Of a DNA stretch of 56,833 nt, positions 10,132 through 21,200 are shown one piece after another. Position 1 is the first letter of the stretch. Each line of letters starts with the position of its first letter. The notes beneath the pieces were generated by a model. That model worked only from the letters and a program-made list of their open reading frames with translations, searched no databases and had not been told where the DNA came from. Source of the stretch: Entamoeba invadens IP1 (taxonomy: Eukaryota; Evosea; Mastigamoebida; Endamoebidae); NCBI RefSeq assembly GCF_000330505.1, contig NW_004440112.1:1-56833 (forward strand), written 5' to 3'. The translations under genes were made by a program, and so were the position numbers.

Positions 10132-11631
10132 TCACACCCCCAATATAACCACCAAAAATAATAGAGTAAACACCTTTGAAATTCCACTCCTCAAATTATC
10201 ATTTGGTTCTGTGATACATCTACCAGCTGTTGTACACACAAAGCCCTCTCTACACACTCCACACGCCGGTCGACAGTGTTCACTCCATATGCTGGTTCCT
10301 TGTGGATATGAATCGTTTGTGATTTGACATTCTGTTCCATAACAATCAAAAGAAGTAGAGTCGCAGATGTACTGATTGGTTGCAAGACTTGATCTGAACA
10401 AAGTGGTATTTTGTAATCTCACGTATGATCCTTTAGCAACAAAAAACTTGATTGAACCTCCATTTGAAAATTGTTTTCTATTTGGTTTGAAATAAGCTGT
10501 GATCGACACCTTTTTGTCTGTTTTGTAATATTTTGTTTTCAGGTCTTTATCAATAAACACAAAAGATGTATTTGTGAATCCATTATAATCTGTTTGATAC
10601 ACCAAGTCTGCCAGAATCAATTCAAAGTCTGTTGTGTCTTCCATTTCTATATCAAATTGCACATGAGTGAAGTCTTGGTCGAGCATCATTTCAGTGATAT
10701 AGACATATCCAATCGAGATAAATCCTTTGCCATTGACTATATCAGTTGGCTCAAAGATCATTCCATTTGGAGTCTTCTCCATTTCAACGAGGTTGGTGGC
10801 ATAATCAGGCTGTAAAATGTGCCACTTAAAGAAGTAGACAGATTCGTTTTTCTCATCCGGGGAGTACACGTCATTGTTGACAACATAATAGCAGTTCCCG
10901 CCTTTATCTGCTGGGAATCTTGAGTCAAATTCAAATGAATCTGCTTGGTTTAAATTGATATTTTTAATCTCAAGTCTGTTATTATAGAAAGAAAAGACTC
11001 TTACAGTGTAATTGCCTTCATAATTTGGAACTTCAAATTTTCCATCTTCATTGGCATAAAAGTATTCGTCTATTGTTTTTGAATAGATTCTGATTTGGTA
11101 CATAATTTGGTTGCAATTGATGATTTCGATGATATTGTTATTTTGTTTTCTTTCAACAACCACAAGAGTTGGATTCATACCCAAATCCGGGTATACATAT
11201 TTAAAAGTAAACTGACAGGCATAACTGTTTTTACCAATGATTTTTGGAGAGAGTTGGTTGTATATTCTGGAGTTGACAGATATGTATCTCCCATCTAATG
11301 TTTCAGTCACACCTTCTTTAAACACATTCATATAACCGGCGATCATACAATAAACCTGTTTTTGATAGGCTCCAACTATCTGTAAATACTCTCCACACCG
11401 ATTAAAAGTGTGATTGTCTTTTGTTAGGTACATAAAATTTTCATTGACGTAACACAAAGCTTGGTTGTTAATGCCTTGAACTTTAATTGGATTGGGTAGA
11501 TCCAAATAACAGTCAAACTGTTTGATAACTGGTGTTTGGTCATTTTCATAATTGAAGGCAAGGAAGTCGTTCATGCATATTGATTTCTCTTCAATTGAAA
11601 TAACAGAAACAATGAATAATAACACTGTCAT
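10132..11631 (-). CDS. Secreted or GPI-anchored surface protein with C-terminal Cys cluster
   Basis: A complete frame of 499 residues starting with ATG at 11631. The N-terminus (MTVLLFIVSVISIEEKS) is a short signal peptide. The middle 400 residues are Asn/Tyr-rich with N-glycosylation sequons and look like beta-sandwich surface protein. Residues of about 420-475 carry a cluster of ten or more cysteines (CYGTEC, HCRPACGVC, GFVC, GRC), similar in spacing to small secreted Cys-rich modules. The last 13 residues (VFTLLFLVVILGV) are hydrophobic with nothing after them, as in GPI-anchor signals, so the protein is probably displayed at the trophozoite or cyst surface. I do not recognise the family. 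It stands alone with more than 1 kb of empty DNA on either side. Confidence 0.8.
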   Translation of the reverse strand: MTVLLFIVSVISIEEKSICMNDFLAFNYENDQTPVIKQFDCYLDLPNPIKVQGINNQALCYVNENFMYLTKDNHTFNRCGEYLQIVGAYQKQVYCMIAGYMNVFKEGVTETLDGRYISVNSRIYNQLSPKIIGKNSYACQFTFKYVYPDLGMNPTLVVVERKQNNNIIEIINCNQIMYQIRIYSKTIDEYFYANEDGKFEVPNYEGNYTVRVFSFYNNRLEIKNINLNQADSFEFDSRFPADKGGNCYYVVNNDVYSPDEKNESVYFFKWHILQPDYATNLVEMEKTPNGMIFEPTDIVNGKGFISIGYVYITEMMLDQDFTHVQFDIEMEDTTDFELILADLVYQTDYNGFTNTSFVFIDKDLKTKYYKTDKKVSITAYFKPNRKQFSNGGSIKFFVAKGSYVRLQNTTLFRSSLATNQYICDSTSFDCYGTECQITNDSYPQGTSIWSEHCRPACGVCREGFVCTTAGRCITEPNDNLRSGISKVFTLLFLVVILGV

Positions 11632-12953
11632 CTGTTAAAGACAGTTTGTGGGGATTTAAATTGAGTAAAATCAGTATGTTAAAATTGAATAACTGAAAAA
11701 TGGGTGTTTTAATTTCAAATCTGAGAACAGTAATAAATATAACAAAAAGCCAATATAACTTTTCAATGTTTTCAGTATTTATTAACTGTTTAAATGATAC
11801 TAAACAAAAAATTAATGGTCTAAAAATCAGGAATTCAAAAAATTAATTAAAAAATTTATTTTTAAATTATTATATTGTGTATTTTATCAAACAACTTCAA
11901 AATATTTAACAGCAAAATTGTTTTTATATCACTTTGAATATTGGTTAAATAATAACATGGTACTTATAAAAGTGTTAATGAACATACTTGAATAATAATC
12001 TCAAAATAGTAAACCATAAATTATTTGATTATAAACTTAAAAATCATTATTTTATATATAAATATATTGAATTCAAACAGAAATTATAGTGATAAATAAG
12101 TCGCAGTTATTAAATTTGGGTTTAGACAATTACAGTTTGGTGATTCTGCTATATGTAAAACTTTGCCTTATGCAACACCTATATTAATTAATTTTATTTT
12201 ATAAAAACCATTTAAATAAATAAAAACTGAAATAGATTTTGGTCTTTTTGTTAAGTAATCATCAAACTATATTACAATTCATTTTAATTATAAATTAACT
12301 ATGATAGTCTTGCATAATGTAAAGTTACACATAAGGCAGAGTGGCGATACTGAAATATAGAAATGTTAATTATCGTTTAAAATATGTATATATTATGGGT
12401 TTTATGAAAAACAATTTTTGAAATGAATTATTTAATCATTGAATTCAATAATTCAATATTTTATAAAAAAAAATAAAAATAATCAGTATTGCATATTAAA
12501 AGTTAATAGAACAACGACTCATGATATTAAAACACCAAAAATGAAAACAATATATGTTGTTAGAATGTTTTTAATATATATAAATATGAAGATTTATAAT
12601 ATGAACAATCACTAAAGTTTTTAGGAAGGCTAAAATAAGAATGTCTTAAAAAAATTAAGTCCCAAGTTTAGAAAAGGTCAAAAAATAAAATAATTGATGT
12701 TTTTGTTTTTGGCTTAATTTAAAATTATCAATGAAAATTTATGATAAAGTGGTAAACAATTGATTAACCTTACAAAGTGAAAACTGGATAAATTATCATT
12801 GTTTTTTACTTATAACAATTCAGTTTTTTCTTTGAATTAAAAAGAACTTTAATTAAGAACGATGTCCTACAAATCAATTTAAATACTTTAAAAACAATAA
12901 ATTCCAAACGCTTCAATAAAAACTTTTGTGTGTGTCTTGTTACAGAATGTGTA
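11632..12953. other. AT-rich intergenic region
   Basis: No coding sequence is visible. It contains the MITE at 12133-12352 and otherwise only A/T-rich simple sequence up to the TIR element that begins at 12954. Confidence 0.5.
12133..12352. mobile_element. 220-bp MITE with about 50-bp imperfect inverted repeats
   Basis: The left end from 12133 (CAGTTTGGTGATTCTGC, then an ACTTTGCCTTATG block) and the right end read on the minus strand from 12352 (CAGTATCGCCACTCTGCC, then an ACTTTACATTATG block) align over about 50 bp. The left end follows TA; the right flank does not keep a clean TA. The short A/T core has no ORF. It is likely a non-autonomous Tc1/pogo-type element. Confidence 0.55.
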
Positions 12954-13266
12954 CAGTAGAAATTCTATCGGTGTGTGATTCCAACCGTGTGTGACTCTAT
13001 CGGTGTGTGGTTTTGGCCAATCAAAAGTGGTCTACACACCGATGAAATATAACGATTTCCCACATATTTGGCACAAAAACCCGCAAAAATAATGTCAATT
13101 GCAAATTTGTTTTTATTTTAAAAGAGTAAAGACTTGGTAATAAAAACTTAAAAAGAGAAAAATTATCAAACAAAAATAAATTCAAAAAAGATAAGAAAAG
13201 AAAAGCAGAAAATGCTCCTCTCAAAATATTAAACTTTAAATGATAATAAAAAATGCACCGACTTTT

Positions 13267-13300
13267 ACACCAATCACAAGAGCACGCTTGTGATTGGTGT
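13267..13300. repeat. Perfect hairpin, 14-bp arms
   Basis: ACACCAATCACAAG (13267-13280), a 6-base loop, then CTTGTGATTGGTGT (13287-13300). The right arm overlaps the beginning of the hsp70-derived sequence, so one arm seems to be an inverted duplication of gene sequence at the capture junction. Confidence 0.8.
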
Positions 13301-13775
13301 GATGACAGAATTGATACCACAAAAACTTATTAATTTCAGCAAGGAAGTCACAGATATTTACGACACATGCAGACAACCAGCCAGGCGTGCTCATCTAAGT
13401 CTTTGAGGGCGAGGCATCGATGACATCACATTGCAACCTGCTTGGAAAGTTTGGGTTGTTTGGTATCTTATTAGCACCATGTGGAGTCTCACAGTTGAAG
13501 TCACATTCGACACAAATGCAAATGGGATTCTGAATGTGTCGGCTGAAAACGAGACAACAGGGAAGAAGACTCTCAAAGGAACAGGTGGACAAGATGGTTG
13601 CAGACGCAAAGAAGTTCAAGGCAAAGGACGACAAGATGATGACTTTTAAGGCTAAAAATCGACACTCACCTTATGCTACCGTGTAATAACACAGTGAACA
13701 AGCAAATTTTTTCAAGGTTATAACAAAAGACAATGCAGCAATCGAGGCTGATGTCAAAGACGTACTTGAGTTGTA
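13290..13775 (+). pseudogene. hsp70 fragment 1 (inside TIR element)
   Basis: Across shifting frames the plus strand encodes the start of the Hsp70 substrate-binding domain: GVMTELIP, then KSQIFTTHADNQPGVLI, a stop (TAA for the conserved Gln), then [38 protein letters not shown], and finally DNAAIEADVKDVLEL. At least one nonsense codon, several frameshifts and internal deletions make it non-functional. Intact cytosolic Hsp70 is about 650 residues; this covers roughly residues 400-570 only. Confidence 0.8.
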
Positions 13776-14065
13776 AATTGACAAATACCAATCCGCACCA
13801 AAAGTCCACAATGCGTTGTTCTTATTCTAAACAATTAAACGATTTAAAAAAATTCACAATAATATTTTATGTTTACACGTGTCGCGTTTTTTTTCTCAAA
13901 AAAAACAAAAAATATATTTTGTCATTTTTCTTGATTGTGAATTGTTTTGCAAATTTGATTATTTTTTAGTTTTTTTGCCAGAAATTAAAAAAGAAAAGAA
14001 AAAAAATTACACACCTTGGGAAAACCATTTTCATGACTCCACACACCGACAGAATTTTTACTGTA

Positions 14066-16444
14066 TATTATTTTGCAAACATGGAAATTGTAAACATTAA
14101 TTTGTAAAGATTATTAGGTTGTGCAAAAATTACAGGTGGAGGAAAAACCGGGGACCAAATCATAAACTAGGGATCAGACTAAATTAAGCCGTTTTATTTT
14201 TGTTATAAAGTTTCCTTGTCTGAGAATAATAAACAAATAATCGGGGTTTTGGAGGATAAATTGGTTTATTTTTTTAAAACCAGGGACCAACTATTAATAA
14301 ACACACCGTTTCTTAATAAAATATATAAAACTATAAAATATGAAACTCTTAATTAATCATTTGAAGCTGCCTCTATTGTTAATGCCCAGCCGAGCCAAAG
14401 AAAAGTTTGTTTATTATATTGATTTATCTTCCGTTGTTTAATACGTTTAATAATCATCAATCATTTACTGAATGCCTTATGTTTTTATAATTTATTTATT
14501 TTCTTTATTTTCATGAACGGCATTAGTCACTTTTAATGATAACCGAAAAGTGACTTATTGAATCAACCGAATAAAAAGACAAGAATATATTGGTATCTTT
14601 GATAAAATGAATGAACGATTTAATTGAATGGTTGTGTTGAAGTTGTAGTTTAACAAAAGAATAATATTTAAAAATTTAATAATAATTAATAATAATAAAC
14701 TTACTATTATAACTCATATTAAGCTGTTGTTCATTCATACTTTAAACAACACATTCATTTTTATTTTCATCCCGAAAAATAACCGTTTTTAATACCAAAT
14801 AATAAATACATTACACATTTATTTATATATTTGCCCGTTTTATTGTATAAAATCCGCTTAATATTCAATAGCTAAAATTAGTCTGGTACCTAGTTTTTCT
14901 GGTGGTCCCTGTTAATTCCTCTATATGTACAATTGATATAGATATATAATTAATATATGCTACATTTCCATCGTTAAAATCGGTTAAACTATTTATAATT
15001 TTTAGTATGTAAACATGTAACATAAAATTTAAAATGTTATAAAATTTAAAAGAATTTTGTATGTAATTTTTTAATATAAATGAAAAGTGTATTTATTTCG
15101 TTGAATTGACAATAATAATTGACTTCAAAAAACAGAGTGTATTCATTAATGTTAATCATTTGAATTAAAATCTTAAACGACTTGCTAATTGATTTTATAT
15201 CTTATATATCTAAAAACAACAAACCAAAAACCAAAAAAGTTGTATATTGTGATATTTTTTATTAGTATGATGATTTTATTCAATTATTTATTATTACATG
15301 TCTACACAATATAAAGATATCAAATTATAATTTTTGAACTTTTTTTAAACCAAAGTGTTTTGATTAACTATAATAAATAATATACAAATTATTATTATTT
15401 AAATGTTTAAAATTAATAATCAATAAATGTCGCCTTTTAAACTAATCATAATGTTATGGTATAATCGAAATGTTTATGTTTAATTTTTAATTGATAACAA
15501 TTAAATCAATTTTAAAAACTGTTATTTGGCATCTCACTTACATCTAATTATCAACAAAAAGTTGTTGAATATAAATTGTCTATCTTAATGTATTTTCACA
15601 ACGAAATTTTTAATAGTTATTTGAATATATATTTTAATGGTTTCAACAAAATGTTACATTAATAACACAAAAATTAGAATCATTAATCTTAAAATTTAAC
15701 ATGATAAATAACAAAATTCAAATATAAAAAAATACTACAATCACATTTGTATTTACCATGATGTATGTTTGTTATTAATTTATTACAACTTTATAAAAAA
15801 TTGAATTAAGTGGCACTTTGAAAAACAATTTTGTTAATTTAATAAAAATATAAACGCCATTAAAAATTGAGCTGGCTTGAAAGAATTAAAAATCTTAAAA
15901 GTCGAAAAAAACTTGAAAGTCATATAAATAATAAAAATTAAATATTAAAAATTATACTTTAATTCCAATTGTTTCACAATATAATAACAATTGGGTTACA
16001 ACGTTATTTGGTAGCGTTTAAAATGAAGATTTGACAAAGAAAACAGCATTGCTTAACAATTTAAATTATTTCCACATTTATAAACAAATCCGATTTAAAA
16101 ACAATTTAATTATAATTGAGTTGATAAAACAATATTGGAAAACTATTAAATAAAAAAGTTAAACAATGGAGTTTTGACTGAATAAGTATGAATATAATTA
16201 TTTTTAGACCATTTGAATGTTTTTTAGTGTATATTTTAAGTTGCAAACGACAAATATTATTATTTAATAACAATTTAAAATGCAAAGAAGATTCTTTCAT
16301 AAAAAACTTTAGAAACAAATTCAGTTCAATATTGATCATTTCTTTAAAAAAATAACAAACCCATGATCATCAAAATTGTTAAATTGTTTCTTTTTTGTCT
16401 TAAAATGACTATGAAACTAACTTTTATCATATTATTAAGTATTG
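14066..16444. other. Gene-free AT-rich region
   Basis: Apart from the candidate MITE at 14139-14921, only A/T-rich simple sequence is seen. A minus-strand open frame at 16106-16339 has the composition of non-coding DNA and no recognisable domain. The final 60 bases are discussed with the following gene because they may hold an alternative first exon. Confidence 0.5.
14139..14921. mobile_element. 783-bp non-autonomous TIR element
   Basis: The left end (GAGGAAAAACCGGGGACCA, then a CTAGGGATCAGACTAA block) matches the right end on the minus strand from 14921 (GAGGAATTAACAGGGACCA, then CTAGGTACCAGACTAA) over about 48 bp. A further GGGACCA copy lies inside at about 14283. There is no ORF inside; a CACTTTTAATGATAACCGAAAAGTG dyad sits near the middle. 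No clear target-site duplication is seen. Confidence 0.55.
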
Positions 16445-17602
16445 ATGATAAACACTTCTATTGTTTATTTCTTATTTGTTTTCCAGATTTCATCTCATTC
16501 AGCTGAAATTTCTGATTATGAATATGTTTTATGTGATGACTATGACACAAATTCAGTTGATGATTTATCTGATTTATTTGATAGTCTTGATTTGGAGTAT
16601 TTGCTTGAAGATGATAGTTTTTTTAAGAATGTAAAAGAGAAGTACCACAAAGCTGTCAATTTAATTAAAAATAAAGTCGAGTCAACAGTTACCAAAGGTG
16701 CAAACAAATTAGTTGACAAGGGAGACACAATCCAGAACAAGTTAGGCAATGTAAAGGAAAAACTTGAAAACCCGAAAAAAAAAGCTAAAAAAGTGAAAAA
16801 ATATTCCTTATATGGAGGTTTAATCCCAACACCTTTATCACCTGGTTTTCTTGCTGTCTCGAGTACAGCTGGGGTTGTTGAGAAAGCTATCCAAAAAACA
16901 CAGGATGGTGCTGATATTGGAATAAAAGCTACTCAAGTTGGTCAAGAAGGTTCAAAAGCATTTTTAGAAACAGAAGGAACATTTACTGACAAACTAAAAG
17001 CTGGGAAACAAGCCGCAATTGACCGTTACAATGAAATTAATGAAGAAAGTAAGGCACAAAAACTACTTGAAAAAGAAAAGAAGGATAAAAAAAGAAAAAT
17101 GAAGTCATTAGATGGAAAGATGTATTCCAAATTGACTATGTTAAAAGGTGCCAAAAAACTTAAAAAAACTGATGATAATAAACAAACAAGTAATAATTCA
17201 AAGGGTGTTCAGGAAACCACAGCCGATACAGATAAAGATGAAAGTTCGAAATTGAACAATAAGGATAAAAAGGCCGGATTAAAAATATCAAAGAAGATTG
17301 GTAAAAGAACAAATAGAATTGCAAATGTTGTGAAATCTTTTTCAAATGACAACGCAACGACAATTGTGAAAAGGGGTGTTTCGAAAATTATGAAAAAAGC
17401 AAAAACTAAAGTAAACAACAAAATAAATGAGGCTTATAGAACAGTAAAAGGATTTGAAAATTCAGTAAGAGATGCGAAATATAAAATTTCAAAACTACCA
17501 AAGAAACTGAAAACTAAAGTCAGTCAATTGAAAGAAAAGAAAAAAGCATTTAAAGCATTAAGAAAGAGACATAAAAAAGAAAAGAAACCGTTATTGTCTT
17601 AA
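16445..17602 (+). CDS. Secreted Lys-rich protein with acidic N-terminal segment
   Basis: From the ATG at 16445 the frame runs 385 residues. Residues 1-22 (MINTSIVYFLFVFQISSHSA) are a plausible signal peptide. Next comes an acidic stretch with DDYD, SVDDLSDLFDSLDLE and EDD, then a helical Lys/Ala/Glu-rich body with one glycine/proline turn at about 120-135 (YGGLIPTPLSPGFLAVSST). The C-terminal 250 residues are strongly basic (KKLKKTDD, KKIGKR, KKEKK) with coiled-coil potential. No family is recognised; charge segregation and secretion suggest a cyst wall, granule or nucleic-acid-binding secreted protein, which is inference. An alternative first exon is possible: ATG at 16405 encodes MTMKLTFIILL, and splicing GT 16439 to the AG of TCAG at about 16500-16503 would keep the frame. 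Confidence 0.75.
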   Translation: MINTSIVYFLFVFQISSHSAEISDYEYVLCDDYDTNSVDDLSDLFDSLDLEYLLEDDSFFKNVKEKYHKAVNLIKNKVESTVTKGANKLVDKGDTIQNKLGNVKEKLENPKKKAKKVKKYSLYGGLIPTPLSPGFLAVSSTAGVVEKAIQKTQDGADIGIKATQVGQEGSKAFLETEGTFTDKLKAGKQAAIDRYNEINEESKAQKLLEKEKKDKKRKMKSLDGKMYSKLTMLKGAKKLKKTDDNKQTSNNSKGVQETTADTDKDESSKLNNKDKKAGLKISKKIGKRTNRIANVVKSFSNDNATTIVKRGVSKIMKKAKTKVNNKINEAYRTVKGFENSVRDAKYKISKLPKKLKTKVSQLKEKKKAFKALRKRHKKEKKPLLS

Positions 17603-18258
17603 TTAATCGGGTTTAATAAAAAAGTGGTTTTAAATGAGTTGAAATTTTTATGAAGTATAAATGTGTTAAATATTTTTTTGAAAAAAATTGTTCAGTCGAT
17701 GAAAGAAGTCTAAATAAATATGCTTTATGTTATATATTGTTAAAAACTATTTTAAAAAGTTAAATTATTATTTTATCTTTATTAAACAATTTACAATAAT
17801 ATATAATATTATTAATTATAATTTATAGCTTTATTCTATATAATATATAATATAAACATAATTATAATAAACCATTACTTTGTATACTATACATTTTAAT
17901 ATTTTATAGTTTTGTTGTTAAATGTTGTTTTAAGTTGAAAAACGACCACTGCAAAAAGTTTTCATCTGTAAAAAAATGTTTTGGCGATTGTAAAATTTAA
18001 CAATTCTTCGAATTTTACTAAAACTACTTTATTTTTGTCATAAAAACAAATAAATTAAACCCCTTTTCATTTTAAAATGCATTTTTGGGGAGAGATCCAA
18101 TTTTCCATATTGCGTGATAGACCCAGTTTAAACTTTGATAATATTGTTATATTTTATTGAACTCCAGAATTATGTTTTTTCGTTATTTTTAATTCAAAAA
18201 CAAGGAAATATAAAACTAATAAATAATATAAAATGAATCTAACAAATAATAAATATAA
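17603..18258. other. Intergenic spacer
   Basis: About 650 bp of A/T-rich DNA between two plus-strand genes. No repeat, RNA gene or ORF stands out. A TATAAAATGAATCTAAC sequence 25-35 bases before the ATG at 18259 may be part of the core promoter. Confidence 0.4.
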
Positions 18259-21200
18259 ATGAAAAAACTAGATGTTTATTCAATTCAGATAGTTTCTTAT
18301 TATTTGACTTCTTTTGATGATTTTATCAACATTATTAGTGTTTGCAAAAAGTTTACAAATATATTAGAACGATTTCGTATAAATCCAATCCAAATAACAC
18401 CACACCATAAACACCTTTTTCCAAATATCCAAACCCAAAATTTATATTCCAAGTATGACCAACGTCTCAAAAACATCAAAAAATTCAATTATTTATACCC
18501 TGTTACATACACACAATATATTAGAGAAAAGAGTTTGTATAACAAATGTTTTAAAGTCAAATACACAAACAGAGACCGCTTCATATATGGCAATGTCATT
18601 CCAGACAACGTATATTGTTTAAATCAAAATTGTTTTGAATCATATACAGATACCATTTTAAATATTCCAAACAACATTTTATCAATACTAAACAGAGCTT
18701 TTGCAAAATCAAATTTGAAAGAAATTGTTCTTCCTAATAGTGTTGTGTATATCGGTGAACAATTATTTGCAGATTGTTTTAATTTGACTCGTGTTGCTCT
18801 TTCAACTTCTCTTAAAATCCTTCCATCACAAACTTTTTTCAGATGTTCAAATCTCAAAGAAATAGAACTCCCAAATTCCATGATTTACATTGGACCAAAT
18901 AGTTTTCAGGAGTGTGGAATTATATCATTTATGGTGACTCCAAAGTACATTCTTTCGCCTTCCGTGTTTAATTTGTGTTATTTAAAATCAATAGAATTTG
19001 TTGGTCAAGTTTATATACCGGAGTATCTGTGTTATAATTGCCACTTTTTGGAAACAATTAAAATGGATAATACAGTACAAATTATAGAGCAATTTGCCTT
19101 TGGATTGTGTAATATTCTGAGCACTATAACTTTATCAACTCATTTAGAAATCATTCAAATGTTCGCTTTTGAAAATTGCACATCTCTGAGTCATTTGGAA
19201 ATGCCAAATTCTTTAAAAATAGTTGAAGGATTTGCCTTTGTTGGATGTGAAAATTTGGAGGAACTACTTTTTACTGAAGAAGTGAAGTTTACTGGATGTG
19301 GCGTGTTTAATAGATGCAACAAATTAAGTAAATTGAAACTCCCAAATTTTAATAAAAAATTGTTGTTTCAAATAACAAACGAAGAAAAAGAAATTATGAA
19401 GAATAATGGGTATGAGCCCATGGACGTTTTTTATGAAATTGAAGATTACTATGATGAAGATTCTGATGATTCCAATAATGAAAATATAAAAACAAATAGA
19501 AATGAAATTAACACACGGAGTTGTTGTGATTACAACGAATTGTCAATGTATAACATCGAAAAATGCAACGTCCTCGATTGTAAGGAAATAGAACGAGTAA
19601 CAGGGAGAATGTTTTATTTACACGAAAACGAGTTGGAGACCATTTTCCTGCCATCCACAATCGTCGACTTTGATTTGAAGTTTGTGTGCAATACAACAAA
19701 AACACCTTTTGAACTTCCAGAAAATTGCAGCATATATTTTAAAGAGGATTTTATGTTTGGTGCGTCAAAAAAATTTGTGGTACCATCGACTGTCACAAGA
19801 ATTAATAAAAACGCATTTAAAATAAACAATATGACAAAATTTGAAGTCCCAAAAAGTGTATTAGAAATAAGTGATAACGCATTTTCATCATCTTTCAATT
19901 TGAAAGAACTCGTCATCCCAAAAAGTGTCACAAAAATTGGTCCAAATTTTATAAGGGGGTGCACAACACTCACCAAACTGTCATTTGAAAATAATACAGT
20001 TTTCGACTTAGAAAATTTGATTAAAAATAATGATCCAATTGTTGAATTAATTCAAAATATTAATATAACTCGATTGGAAATTCCTGAAGGAGTTGTTTCT
20101 ATACAAAAAGACTATTTTTCAGAACTCAAAAATTTGAGAGAAATTTCATTTCCAAAAAGTTTGAAAATTGTTTGTAAAAATTTGTTCGAGAACAACAAAC
20201 AATTGACTTCGATTGAAACTAATGGTGTTGATCACAACAAATTTATTGTGAGTTATAATTGTCACTTAAGATTAAAAGCTTTTGGACTCGACTTTAATAA
20301 CGTCGACTTAACAAATAATGATTTAGCTCAAATGTATACCAAACAAAACTATATGAAATACATAGACCAAATATATCAAAAGGATTGTATTAAATATGAA
20401 AAAATAATTGACATGATCAATGAAACACAATTTAACAATTTTGTGACACAAAATGATACGAGTTCATTTTTTCATTGTTACTGTGAAGTAATTAATATAC
20501 GAGATAATACTAGTCTTCATGATAATATGTTTCATAATTGTGTAACATTGACACAAATTATATTAAACACAAATTTGACAAAACTTCCAAAGAAATGTTT
20601 TGTGTCATGTGTAAGTTTAAAAACAATAGAAATACCCAAGAATGTCACTAAAATAGGTATTCATTGTTTTGAAAATTGTGTTTCATTAACATCACTATCA
20701 TGTAAAAATGACATTCTCTTGTGTGAAAAATGCTTTAGTATGTGTCACAGTTTAGTCAAAATTCCACAAACAAAGTATATGAAAAATGGAGTGTTTTCTA
20801 TGTGTGCATCTCTCTCTCAAATAACATTGTGTGAAGGAATTAAATATATCCCTTGTTGTGCATTTCTACGGTGTTACAGACTGAATGAAATAAAAGTCCC
20901 ACAATCAGTCACACACATTGGAAAATTTGCGTTCAAAAATTGCATTTCCTTATCTTCTTTGAATTCGAAAAACGTGAAAATAATAGATGACGGGGTATTC
21001 ATGAATTGTGAAAATTTGAAAAACTTGAGTCTTCAGCAAAAAGACGTTAAAATAGTGTTTGATGTCTTTTCAAAATGCACGTCGTTAATTGAAATTTGTA
21101 TTGGAAATAATAAAATTACAAATTGTCAATTTGAAGTGAGTTATACAACAAGTCGGCATTTTGAAGAAACAATGGGAGTTGCATGTGAAAATGTTGTTTT

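Larger units (their letters stand above)
12954..14063. mobile_element. TIR element with TA target duplication carrying an hsp70 fragment
   Basis: The left terminus at 12954 is CAGTAGAAATTCTATCGGTG and the right terminus, read on the minus strand from 14063, is CAGTAAAAATTCTGTCGGTG; both are flanked by TA (12952-12953 and 14064-14065). Inside the left end the motif CGGTGTGTG recurs three times within 60 bp, and an inverted copy occurs near 13034. The 1110-bp body holds no transposase but does hold a broken hsp70 piece (13290-13775). It is therefore a non-autonomous Tc1/mariner/pogo-type element that encloses host gene sequence. Confidence 0.7.

Noticed and set aside
13021..13320. 99-codon minus-strand frame in the hsp70-carrying element
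   Set aside because: Phe/Leu-rich, no recognisable domain; antisense to element ends and to the hsp70 relic. It could have been the missing transposase but shows no DDE or HTH pattern.
16106..16339. 77-codon minus-strand frame
   Set aside because: Low-complexity Lys/Asn/Phe/Leu sequence typical of A/T-rich DNA.
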